From Gerris lacustris (Eukaryota; Arthropoda; Insecta; Hemiptera; Gerridae), in contig OX578282.1 of NCBI GenBank assembly GCA_951217055.1, positions 15,439,877 through 15,503,876 on the forward strand: 64,000 bases of DNA, read 5' to 3'. This document shows positions 55,216 to 64,000 of the stretch, piece after piece (position 1 is the first letter of the stretch; each line of letters begins with the position of its first letter). The notes below the pieces were generated by a model that searched no databases, was not told the DNA's origin, and saw only the letters and a program-made list of their open reading frames with translations. The position numbers and the translations under genes were made by a program.

Positions 55216-55279
55216 TATAAAAGTTAACGTGTTTGTTATTTATAGGCTATTTTATTCTTTAAAATATCTAAACCACACT

Positions 55280-55429
55280 TGTTAGGATCAGGCATGTTAA
55301 TAAATACACATTACGCACTTGTAATATTCGACGTTATCTGTTTACTAGCCTGGCCTAGACTGCCGTCCGGGCTCCAGGTGTATCATTACAAAAAATGAGA
55401 ATAAACTTTGACCTTATACATATATAACA
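55280..55429 (-). repeat. 3' long terminal repeat
   Basis: It is 150 bp, identical to the 5' LTR. On the minus strand it is followed by the target copy acact. Confidence 0.95.
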
Positions 55430-55449
55430 CATGTTCTCCTCTTAAAAAA
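55430..55449 (-). other. Putative polypurine tract
   Basis: The minus strand reads aagaggagaacatg directly before the 3' LTR, in the place and composition of a plus-strand primer. Confidence 0.6.
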
Positions 55450-55806
55450 AACAAAATTAACATTTGTAAAATACAAATAAAATGGTACAGCCAGTGAACA
55501 ATGAAATATCATGAATTAAGATACAATAACCGGTGTTCTTGTGTCCAACAAAAAAATTACATATTTCCTCTTAAAAAATATACTAAAACAAAAGTCCTTC
55601 TAAAAAAAAATATAAAAGAAATTCTTAAAAATCTAAATCAAAATTACACTGATCTCTTCTTAAAATATAATAGTTAACTAATTTCTTCTACCGTTTCTGC
55701 ACAGCAATAAAAAAAAATTCTTACTAACAATTTAATAATTAATTTCTTAATGAAAATAATATAACTAGATAAACAAAAGAAAAAAAATACTTGTAATAAT
55801 TAATAT

Positions 55807-58800
55807 TTAAGGAGAATATCTAGTAGGTGGAACTAAATTCTGTCTGCTACGCAGTTTATCTTTGTAAGGAGTTTTGTTAGAGGGCTCTGTAGTGGGTATA
55901 GGACCCTGTAGATTCGACTCATTGTTGTTATCTGACTTAGGACTTTTGGGATTTGAGTCGATATTGGTTTCATTATCCGGTAATATTTGGTCAAGATGTC
56001 TCTTGTAAGTACGTTCGTCAGCACCACGAACTTCGTACGTGACCTCACCTATTTTCGATGTCACTACGGCGGGTGACCACTTAGACGAGTTTACGCTATA
56101 ATCTCGCACTTTGACCCTATCTCCTACTTCAAACCTTACTGAGCGATTATACTTAGGATTTTCACGCTGTTTATTTTGTTTTTGGTTAGCATAATTTTCA
56201 GTTGACGGTAACAATAAATCAAACTTGTTCCTAAGTTTTCTTCCTAGGAGTAATTCGGCTGGGGAAGTGTTGGTATTAGAGTGAGATGTACTACGATAAT
56301 GTAGTAAACATTTCGAAATAATCGTATTAAAATCCATATCAGGGTTAGATTCTTTGGCTTTTTTAATAAAAGATTTTAGTATTTTAACTCCGGCTTCAGC
56401 ACTCCCGTTGGATCTTGGGTGGTACGGGGCTCCAGTCATGTGTTTTATACCGTATTCCTTGAGAAAGCCTTGAAATTCCGAGCTAAGAAAAATTGGGGCA
56501 TTGTCGCTAACTATTTCGTGTGGAACACCGAATCTTGCAAAAGATTGCATTAAAGCAGAAATGCTAAAATTGCTAGTAGGAGTTTTTGTCGGAAAACATT
56601 CGAGCCATTTTGAATAAGGGTCATGAATAAGAAAAAACTGTTTGCCATAAAGTGGTCCAAAGTAATCAATATGAAGTCTGTACCAAGGTGTTGGAGTAAT
56701 TGGCCATGGTAAGAGAACAGACTGTCCGGGCATTGGACGGTTATTTGAGCAGACACGACAATTATTAGCTATTTCCTCTATTTTTTTATCTAACCCTGGC
56801 CACCAAAAATAAGATCGGGCTAACGCTTTCATCTTAACTATTCCTTGGTGACTTATATGTAATTCATTCAATAAAGCTGATTGATATTTTTCTGGAATAA
56901 TTACCCGGTAACCCCATAGCAGAATATCTTGTTCTACCGATAATTGGGTTTCACGAGATTTGTACGGTTCGAAAGCGGGTGATAATTTAGTCAGAGGCCA
57001 TCCTCTGGCAACATAGGCACATACTTTGGACAATATTGGGTCTTTTCTTGTTTCATTTTTCACTTGTTTCCAGTCCACCGGTAACGGATTCTCACCAACT
57101 ACGTACAGCAGATAAGTAGGGTCCTTACACTCTTTATCTTTGACATTAGGTGTTATTTTTATACGTGACAAGTAGTCTGCTTTATTATCGGTGGACTTTA
57201 CATATGAAATATTAAAATCATACGCAGATAAAATATGCGCCCAACGCTGTAAGCGATTAGCAGCAATAGGAGGAATGCCCTTTTTCTCGCCAAAAATGGC
57301 TAACAAGGGTTTATGATCTGTTACAATTTTAAATCGTTGGCCGATTAAATAGTCGTCGAACTTTTGTACTCCGTATATTATAGCTAATGCTTCTTTTTGA
57401 ATTTGTGAGTAATTTAACTCAGCTTTCGATAGTACTCTAGACTCGTAGGCGCAAGGTCTTTCAATACCATCATGCGAAACTATAGATAAAACTGCACCGA
57501 GAGCATATTGAGAAGCATCCACTGTCAATAGAATCGGTCGGCAGGGGTCATAGTGGGCTAAAACAGGGGCTTCGGTCAGAACTTTTTTACATTTTTTAAA
57601 AGAAGATTGACATACATGTGACCATTTCCACGGCGTATCAGATCTTAACAAGTTATATAACGGGTTTAATATATCAGCCGCGTTCGGGATAAAATTGTGG
57701 TAAAAAGTAATTAGACCTAGAAATGATTTTAATTCGGTTATGTTGGAAGGTGGAGGTGCGTTTATTATAGTATTAATATGTTTATCGGTTGTATGAAGTC
57801 CATTACTGTCGATTGTATGTCCAAGATATTCTACGGAATTTTGATAGAATTTACATTTCTGTAATTTAACTTTAAAACCACATTCATTAAGTCTTTTAAA
57901 AACTTGCTTAAGAATTTTCGTATGAATGTCAATGTTATCTGTTGAAGTTATCAAAATATCATCTTGAAAAATGAATACGCCCTGAATGCCAGCTAATGTT
58001 TGCTCTATAGTTTTCTGAAATATAGCTCCAGCACTAGTAATTCCGAAAGGTAATCTCGTATATGCAAAAAGACCTTTATGGGTTGTTATAGTTAACATTC
58101 TTTGAGCGTCTTCATCAACAATAAGTTGTTGATACGCATCTTTTAAGTCAATTTTACTAAAAAGAGCAGCGTTTTTCATCTCCGCAAATAAATGATCCAC
58201 TCTAGGTAAGGGATATTGCATTGGCAATAGCGCCGGGTTAACTGTAATTTTAAAATTGCCACATATTCTGATGCTGGAATCAGATTTTAAAACGGGAACT
58301 ATGGGGGTTCCCCATTCGCTATAGTCTACTGGAACAAGAACGCCACTAGCTACTAAACGGTCAATTTCTTTTTCGATTTTAGCTTTAAGAGCTAAGGGGA
58401 TCTTTCTCGGTTTGATGTACTTAGGTTGGGCATCCGGTTTTAATGGCAATGAAACTTTGTGTTTATTGAACGTGCCTATACCAGGAGAAAACAAATTAGG
58501 GAATTCCGACATAAATTCGTCAACGGATTTATCTGTATGAATTTTATAATTTTCATAAAATTTTAACAATTCGATACGAAGTGTTTTTATGCCAATTCGT
58601 CCTAGTAGCGGGGGACCTCCTCTTTCTACTACGTACACATACATAGAATAAACTCTAGAGTTGTACTTAAATTTTAACTTGACTTTTCCTACTGGTGTAA
58701 TTAAATTACCAACGTAATCTTTCATGGTGACATCGCTGTTCATTAATTCAAAATTTAGAAATAATTTCTTATACAAATCATAAGATATTACAGAGTGTAC

Positions 58801-59079
58801 CGAGCCTGTATCTAATTGAAATTTGATTACATATTGTTCTACTTTAATTGGTACAACCAGCGGCTCACAATATTTAGAATCTATATGAGTTTTTTTATTG
58901 GATACATGGTCAATTATACCCCTATTTTCTGTAAAATGCTTATTGGCCTTATCGTGATTTGTTAAGTTAAATAATTGATTGTCGTCTGATTCACTCTCTT
59001 CCTCTTCATCATCTAAAAATTTATTAGAAAAAGATTTATTTTTATTTTTAAGTTTATTATTTGGGTCTTCCCGATTCAT
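55807..59079 (-). CDS. pol: Pol polyprotein of the gypsy element
   Basis: It has 1090 codons without a stop. The order is: aspartic protease (DTGS at about 90-93, LLGRIG near 158); reverse transcriptase (DLKDAY near 311, RLPFG near 342, catalytic FQDD at 371-374 instead of the usual YxDD); RNase H (D521, E563, D588, with TDHKPL); integrase zinc domain (H741, H744, C774, C777); integrase core D805, D859, E895 with the standard D-35-E spacing; and a C-terminal GPY/F-like region (FEVGDRVKVRD). It lies +1 relative to gag, starting at an ATG within 11 A bases. Frameshift or re-initiation is needed to make it. Confidence 0.96.
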   Translation of the reverse strand: MNREDPNNKLKNKNKSFSNKFLDDEEEESESDDNQLFNLTNHDKANKHFTENRGIIDHVSNKKTHIDSKYCEPLVVPIKVEQYVIKFQLDTGSVHSVISYDLYKKLFLNFELMNSDVTMKDYVGNLITPVGKVKLKFKYNSRVYSMYVYVVERGGPPLLGRIGIKTLRIELLKFYENYKIHTDKSVDEFMSEFPNLFSPGIGTFNKHKVSLPLKPDAQPKYIKPRKIPLALKAKIEKEIDRLVASGVLVPVDYSEWGTPIVPVLKSDSSIRICGNFKITVNPALLPMQYPLPRVDHLFAEMKNAALFSKIDLKDAYQQLIVDEDAQRMLTITTHKGLFAYTRLPFGITSAGAIFQKTIEQTLAGIQGVFIFQDDILITSTDNIDIHTKILKQVFKRLNECGFKVKLQKCKFYQNSVEYLGHTIDSNGLHTTDKHINTIINAPPPSNITELKSFLGLITFYHNFIPNAADILNPLYNLLRSDTPWKWSHVCQSSFKKCKKVLTEAPVLAHYDPCRPILLTVDASQYALGAVLSIVSHDGIERPCAYESRVLSKAELNYSQIQKEALAIIYGVQKFDDYLIGQRFKIVTDHKPLLAIFGEKKGIPPIAANRLQRWAHILSAYDFNISYVKSTDNKADYLSRIKITPNVKDKECKDPTYLLYVVGENPLPVDWKQVKNETRKDPILSKVCAYVARGWPLTKLSPAFEPYKSRETQLSVEQDILLWGYRVIIPEKYQSALLNELHISHQGIVKMKALARSYFWWPGLDKKIEEIANNCRVCSNNRPMPGQSVLLPWPITPTPWYRLHIDYFGPLYGKQFFLIHDPYSKWLECFPTKTPTSNFSISALMQSFARFGVPHEIVSDNAPIFLSSEFQGFLKEYGIKHMTGAPYHPRSNGSAEAGVKILKSFIKKAKESNPDMDFNTIISKCLLHYRSTSHSNTNTSPAELLLGRKLRNKFDLLLPSTENYANQKQNKQRENPKYNRSVRFEVGDRVKVRDYSVNSSKWSPAVVTSKIGEVTYEVRGADERTYKRHLDQILPDNETNIDSNPKSPKSDNNNESNLQGPIPTTEPSNKTPYKDKLRSRQNLVPPTRYSP

Positions 59080-59908
59080 TTTTTTTTTTATTTGGGCAAA
59101 CCGGAGCCAAATGGCCTTTTACAGAACATAGGTTACACGTATATGAAGCGTACCTGCATTTATCTGTGCTATGGTTCAGACGTCCACACACCGTACACTT
59201 AACCGATGTTTTTGAACCTCCAGCGAAGGCAGATTTTCCCGTCGGATGTTTTCTTTTATCTCTATTATAAAAGATGGGTTCCTGTTTCACTGTAATTCCA
59301 GCGTTATCAGTCCGCGCTGTTTTTTCCTTGGCTGCGGCTTCACGAGATAATGCTAAAGTCATAATTGTGGAAAGAGTTGTGGAACTTTTTGTGGCATCTT
59401 CTTCCATTAATCTGTCTTGTAGAGGTCCGGGGCCTATTCCGGAGACAAAAATATCTCGCATAACTACATGAAGTTCGGTTCCAAAACCACAAGTTGCTGC
59501 TAGTGATTTCACTTTTGCCGCCCAATCACTGATAGTTTGATCGGACGACCGTCGGGCGTTATAAAATTCATGTCTGGCCGCAAATGTTGAAATTACTGGC
59601 CGAAAATGTTCGTTTAATTGGTACACGAGTTCGTTGTAAGGCTGAGTCGTGGGATCGTTCGGGAGGCAAATATTTTTAGTCAAAAGAAAAGTTTCTTCCG
59701 AAAACGACGTAAGTAGTATGGCCCGTTTCTTATCTTCATTAGTTATATTGTTAGCCAAAAAATACTGTTCTAGTTGAGAATTAAAAACCGACCAGTTATT
59801 GCGTTTATAATCATATGACGGCACGTTACCGATAGATTGAATATAACTTATACCTGCACTACCCGATGCAGACGCATTGCTCGTCGCCACATTGTTAGGA
59901 TCAGGCAT
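59057..59908 (-). CDS. gag: Gag polyprotein of the gypsy element
   Basis: This 283-codon protein forms the virus-like particle and packages element RNA in the cytoplasm. The middle part (about residues 30-170, with YNELVYQL and HEFYNARR) fits the capsid region of gypsy Gag proteins. The C-terminus has two CX2CX4HX4C zinc knuckles in a row (CTVCGRLNHSTDKC and CNLCSVKGHLAPVC), which bind RNA. The first ATG after an in-frame TAA lies in the LTR, so the first residues (MPDPNN) are LTR-coded. A start further in is possible. It overlaps pol by 23 bp in another frame. Confidence 0.95.
   Translation of the reverse strand: MPDPNNVATSNASASGSAGISYIQSIGNVPSYDYKRNNWSVFNSQLEQYFLANNITNEDKKRAILLTSFSEETFLLTKNICLPNDPTTQPYNELVYQLNEHFRPVISTFAARHEFYNARRSSDQTISDWAAKVKSLAATCGFGTELHVVMRDIFVSGIGPGPLQDRLMEEDATKSSTTLSTIMTLALSREAAAKEKTARTDNAGITVKQEPIFYNRDKRKHPTGKSAFAGGSKTSVKCTVCGRLNHSTDKCRYASYTCNLCSVKGHLAPVCPNKKKNESGRPK
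59880..59892 (-). other. Putative primer binding site
   Basis: Two bases after the 5' LTR the minus strand reads tggcgacgagc. TGG directly after the LTR pairs with the CCA end of a tRNA. I cannot assign the tRNA. The site lies inside the gag frame. Confidence 0.55.
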
Positions 59909-60042
59909 GTTAATAAATACACATTACGCACTTGTAATATTCGACGTTATCTGTTTACTAGCCTGGCCTAGACTGCCGTCCGGGCTCCAGGTGTATCATT
60001 ACAAAAAATGAGAATAAACTTTGACCTTATACATATATAACA
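59893..60042 (-). repeat. 5' long terminal repeat
   Basis: It is 150 bp, starting tgtta and ending taaca on the minus strand, identical base for base to 55280-55429. A TATA-like segment (ttatatatgtata) is at its very start. It ends inside the gag reading frame: the gag ATG lies about 16 bp before the LTR end. Confidence 0.95.
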
Positions 60043-60047
60043 ACACT

Positions 60048-60342
60048 TCTAATATATCACTGATTTCTCACCCACCCTTGTCAAAATACGCGGATGATTA
60101 TATTCCATATTATTTAAAACTTATTTCCAAATTATTTAAGTAATAATACTCAATAAGAAAATCTAGAACATAAATTGAGAACACCTCAAGGAACGGTGAG
60201 CATATGCAGGCTCTTCTAAATACATGTAAATGATATATTTTAACGTAAGGACAATTACTCAGAAATCATCACTTATGTATTTTAGAGAAGACACTTGGGA
60301 CCAATGTTTATTAACGCGTCTAGTAGAGGTATGTATATAGGC
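60048..60342. other. Spacer, nothing recognised
   Basis: It is AT-rich; no frame or repeat is seen. Confidence 0.4.
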
Positions 60343-60875
60343 AGGGCTCGATTTGAGGCGGAACGGCGTTCCGGGACCTCTCTCTCTGATAAATAAAAAA
60401 TAAAATTATCGGCACTAAGATTTTTTTTTAAAAATCCTTTGTTAAAATTTTATTTGTCAGTGAGTGACTACAAATTTGATTAAGGACATCATGTATTAAA
60501 CTGGCAAATATTTTTCTTTTCAAAATAAAAAAAATATCTATTTCTGGAGATTATACTACTAAATTATGATAACCTGAAACAACAAAGGTTTTTTTTAAGG
60601 CAGGGATCGTATTAAATAAGTACTGTGCAGAGACGTTGTGACGAAACTCCCAAGGGCGAGTGAGACAGGGAATGTTTTTGTTGATTTAATTATTCTTTTA
60701 AACCTAAGTACCTATTTATTTATTGAGAGTATTATAACAACATGTGGCATGCTAATCAAAAAATTGTTGATAAAAAATACTCCTTAAAATTACTGATTGC
60801 AGTGTGGGTTTATGTCTAAAATGTTGTTTTGAACGTTTATTTTTCAAAATTTTCCCGGGGGAGGTCCCTAAAGCC
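60343..60875 (+). mobile_element. Family C element, uninterrupted copy
   Basis: It starts cagggctcgatttgaggcgg and runs to 'cccgggggaggtccc' (about 60875). It is the inverse of the pieces at 2380-2428 and 3008-3106 without the family H insert, so it shows the empty site. The second tip was not found. Confidence 0.65.
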
Positions 60876-62984
60876 ATTTAGTCACTGAAATGATAGAATA
60901 CAGTTCTCTACTACTTCTCTAAAAAATAAAATATTAAGATTTCCAAAACTTCTCCAACAAAAATAATACTTTTTTTCTAGATGTAAAAAATAGCTTTAGA
61001 TAACAAAAATGTGGTTATCTGACTCATAAATAAAATCCATACATCTTTGAATATACTGTATATTTATAATGTTTATCGTTTTGCTTGGATATACGAATGA
61101 TCTGATGAAATATGCTTTATAGTGAAAATCCCTGTTCTTCAATTCCATTAATCTTTCTTTTCCCCCCTGTATTTCCTATTTATCATTACTATTATTATTT
61201 AGTTTGACATAATCCAAAAAAAAAAAAAATGAGCTTATATATTGTAAAAAAAAGTATTTCAACGTATCGATTTTTAGCTGTCTTTCTTCCACTGTTAAGG
61301 GTCCATAGTGCTGAAGAAAACACCTTGTATTATACGAAGAAGAGGGAAATTCTGGATAAAGTCAAACGTGGCGGCAGTGATAAATAGTTCAGAAACGAAA
61401 AAGGGAAAAAGGGAAAGGGTTGTACGAAAATCTTTACGTTTGAATCGACAACAAAAGAAATAGAAGAGAGACCTTTTAGGACTCGTAGAGTAAAATAAAT
61501 CGACTTTAAAAGGTCGTACGGATACCCTAAGACCATAAAGTTAAATTGTCAGGAAACGCTTTGAATTTCAATGTCTAACGAAACATAGGGATGGAAAACG
61601 AAACATTTAGAAACAGTCTGGGACCCTCTTAAACATTTAGAACTCTTAAAAAATGTTTTAAGGGGTAAATGTAGTTAAAAAATTACTTCGAGTGTAATAT
61701 ATCCAAGGTATTATTGAGGTTTTATATGTCCATTATATTTTCCGTTCAAGTGTATTACCTCTATTAAGGGAATAAAGAACGTAGTTCATTCTGATGATAG
61801 TGGTATATTTGTTTTACTGCCCTTTATCTACTATCTCCGGCTAGACCGACGGCCTTGCACCTAATTGCGGTCCTCTTCAATATTGTAAAAAGAATCTTTG
61901 TTTAGAAAAGATAATTCCCATTTTTTTACTCTCTCTTTAGGATCCTCGGATATAAATGGGATTGTGAATAGGGGAAAAAGCAATCTTTGCACTAACAGAT
62001 AAATTTAAAAACCTAATACTCTAACCACAAAATCTGAAAGGGCTATAATCACTAAACCCTTCAAGATTTAATAGTTTGAAATAGGCAAATATAATCTATG
62101 TTATTGGTTTCCCCTTTTTAAAGATAACGCTAAAATTTTACTATCATATACATTTTAAAGGAGTTATATAATTTACACCTTCTACGGTCCTTTTCAAATT
62201 ACCCTTTTTTGGCCATTTAATTTATTTATTTAACTGATAGTATAAAATTATAAAATAATATTTGAATTTATTAGGAAATTTAATGAATATCAATATAGTA
62301 AATTTTAAAATCTTTTAGCAAGAGAAAGGAATATTTATAAATAATAATTTTTAAAATAATAATCAAATAAGATAAGGGGTGAAAAAAATCGGTCCGAGAC
62401 AACTCAGACTAACTTTCTCATTATAATCTCGGTCCTAGATCCTAGAAAAGTATGAATATAGTGTTATTTATACAGACGGATATGCGTGTTGATCAGCTAT
62501 GACTGACGACCCACCTTTAGGAACCCTCCTATAGAACCTTCCAAGTGAAGAGAGAGTCCACACCCGGCACTACTGTCAACTCCAATCATCCTTTTCAACT
62601 AAAAACTCGTCATGCTTACCTATTAATTTGCTTAATATAAATATTTATTGTATTACGCTCGCTTCAATGATAAAAGCTACGTGATGTCTGGTTAATACAT
62701 TATTTAAAATGTGTCAGCAAGATAGAAAAAAGTTATTTAAAATGTTAAAAGGGGATTGATTACTTATTGTTTTTGATTTTCAATAAAATAAGTTTTATTT
62801 TCATCAATATCTCAGAAACTAATTTTTTTCCCCATATGGTTTATATTTTAAAAATGGACTACATTTTAGAATTTTATAATAATAATCACCTGAACCGTTT
62901 TCGAGAAGTAATATTCTTCAACGTTTTTTCAGAGTTATTAGGGAGTAGCACCTCAAATGTGAAGCTAAAATTCATTTGTCGATT
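60876..62984. other. AT-rich stretch, nothing recognised
   Basis: The frames at 61330-61536 (minus) and 62767-63000 (plus) are short and have no domain. Nothing else is seen in about 2 kb. Confidence 0.5.
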
Positions 62985-63190
62985 TTTCCTCGGGGTATGA
63001 GTTTTCTGAACATGTATGCCAAATTTCGTCAAAATTGGCCCTTCAGTTTAGGCTCCACGCGTCTGCACAGACGACAGACAGACATTTATCAAAAACCACT
63101 TTTTTAGACTCAGTAAACCTCAAATCGTATAAATCCATCAAAACCACAAAATCGCGATTTTTTGCGCCATCACAATACTTTGTCTTTACA
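62985..63190 (+). repeat. Dispersed-repeat-like 3' end
   Basis: Words such as 'gccaaatttcgtcaaaattgg' and 'cagacgacagacagacat', followed by 'aatacttt..ctttacatgag', are of the type found in untranslated ends of insect retroelements. There is no second copy in the window, so this is tentative. Confidence 0.4.
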
Positions 63191-64000
63191 TGAGAAAGTA
63201 AGAAAAAAATGTATGGTAGGTAAAATTTAATTCATTTTTTTTTGACGTATTCATAAATACCTTTTAAAAGAGGAACTACCAGAGAATTTTGGCCCTAAAC
63301 AAGTTTTTCTTACATGAATTGTATATTTGAAAAAAAATAAATTTTTGTAAATGTAAAATAAAAATATTATTATATCAAAAAAGTCGTCCAACCAGGAGAA
63401 AAGCTTTTTAGAGATTTCTTGCAGTTTCTAAATTCACCTTCGAGATCTGAGAAAACCATTAAATGGAGGAAAAATCAGATAATGCGCCAAAACTTCTTCA
63501 CATATCCGTATGAAGAACTTAACGTACCGAAAAACTTGAAGCAACTTTATAGTTGCTTCTGTAATTTGTTGCTCTAGGATACTCTTAGACTCTAGACAAA
63601 AACCTTAAAGAGAAAAGCTTTTAGAAGATATCTTGAAATTGAAACTAGAAGGAGACCCAGAGAAGATATGATATTTTATATTATTTCTTATTCTTACTCA
63701 TTTCTGTCCTAGAGAATAAAATATCACATTTTACAAAAAAATTAGATGAGCAAAAGAAATAATCCAAGTACGATTAATTTAGTTTCCAATTAGAAAGAAG
63801 GAAGACGGGGAATTTTGTATTGCACCGTTGGCAATCCAGAATCTTCGCTTACCATGTGATTGCTTCAACCGCAGGAGAATTTGTACATTGTTTAGAACTT
63901 TGTCTTATTTAATCTCATAAGTTTTGTTAATTCAGAATTTATCTGTTCAAATAATGATAAATTAACTTTTTGATTTGATAATCAAAATTAGTTTTCAATA
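63191..64000. other. AT-rich stretch to window end, nothing recognised
   Basis: I see no frame, tip or array. Confidence 0.5.

Larger units (their letters stand above)
55280..60042 (-). mobile_element. Complete Ty3/gypsy LTR retrotransposon
   Basis: This is a 4763-bp element with identical 150-bp LTRs at both ends and the 5-bp target duplication acact (55275-55279 and 60043-60047). Gag and pol are both open on the minus strand. Domain order (protease, reverse transcriptase, RNase H, integrase) defines the Ty3/gypsy group. There is no envelope frame. Between pol and the 3' LTR lie about 370 bp of AT-rich untranslated sequence. All visible features needed for retrotransposition are present. 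Confidence 0.97.

Noticed and set aside
54226..55285. Several 70-116 codon frames after the LINE at 53810
   Set aside because: The first is a shifted reading of the LINE; the others are readings of fold-back arms without domains.
56550..59525. Short frames on both strands inside the gypsy element
   Set aside because: They are shadows of gag and pol in other frames.

Overview
The window looks like intergenic DNA from an AT-rich, transposon-dense invertebrate genome, most likely an insect. The evidence is long A/T runs, many (TA)n, (A)n and (TAA)n tracts, non-LTR elements of insect type, a Ty3/gypsy element, many short fold-back elements and several minisatellites. I found no host protein-coding gene that I can defend and no convincing functional tRNA or rRNA gene. 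Almost every recognisable open frame belongs to a mobile element. The species cannot be named from this sequence.

Layout. 0-10 kb: a 220-bp palindrome, then a 6.9-kb hAT-like shell (2253-9155; 17-bp terminal inverted repeats, 8-bp target duplication). The shell is loaded with other elements, including a nearly complete 4.2-kb LINE (3768-7960; 13-bp target duplication) whose second frame is open except for one stop between endonuclease and reverse transcriptase. 9.6-20.5 kb: small inverted-repeat elements (TAA/TTA-flanked elements at 9683 and 15076-15972, fold-backs at 13632 and 11814), two minisatellites split by element insertions (12.1-13.2 kb and 20.1-20.45 kb), an 11-unit 63-bp array, and a 610-bp hairpin of about 98% arm identity that carries a mirrored exon-like segment. 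21-30 kb: two 5'-truncated LINEs on the minus strand, a tRNA-derived SINE, a Penelope-like palindromic repeat and a 648-bp inverted-repeat element. 31-36 kb: three tandem arrays (24/42-bp, 87-bp and 82-bp units) and an inverted pair of a dispersed repeat. 37-40 kb: two long fold-backs. 41.5-43.5 kb: an internally deleted LINE that keeps ORF1 and is framed by a 14-bp target duplication. 44-55 kb: SINE-like inverted copies, a decayed Jockey-type fragment, a pair of elements matching 24.7-25.1 kb in inverse orientation, and another truncated LINE (53810-54471). 55280-60042 (minus): a complete Ty3/gypsy element with identical 150-bp LTRs, 5-bp target duplication and open gag and pol. The rest has only repeat fragments.

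How it fits together. The gypsy gag and pol form a complete replication set (nucleocapsid, protease, reverse transcriptase, RNase H, integrase), so it is the best candidate for a recently active element. The LINE at 3768 keeps all visible catalytic motifs but has a stop. The truncated LINEs are dead copies. Short inverted-repeat elements have no transposase here and must depend on enzymes coded elsewhere. Three recurrent families are given working names: family G (ends near gcttccgagcttaccg), family H (starts actacgttttta) and family C (tip cagggctcg). Family boundaries were read by eye and are approximate unless target duplications are quoted.
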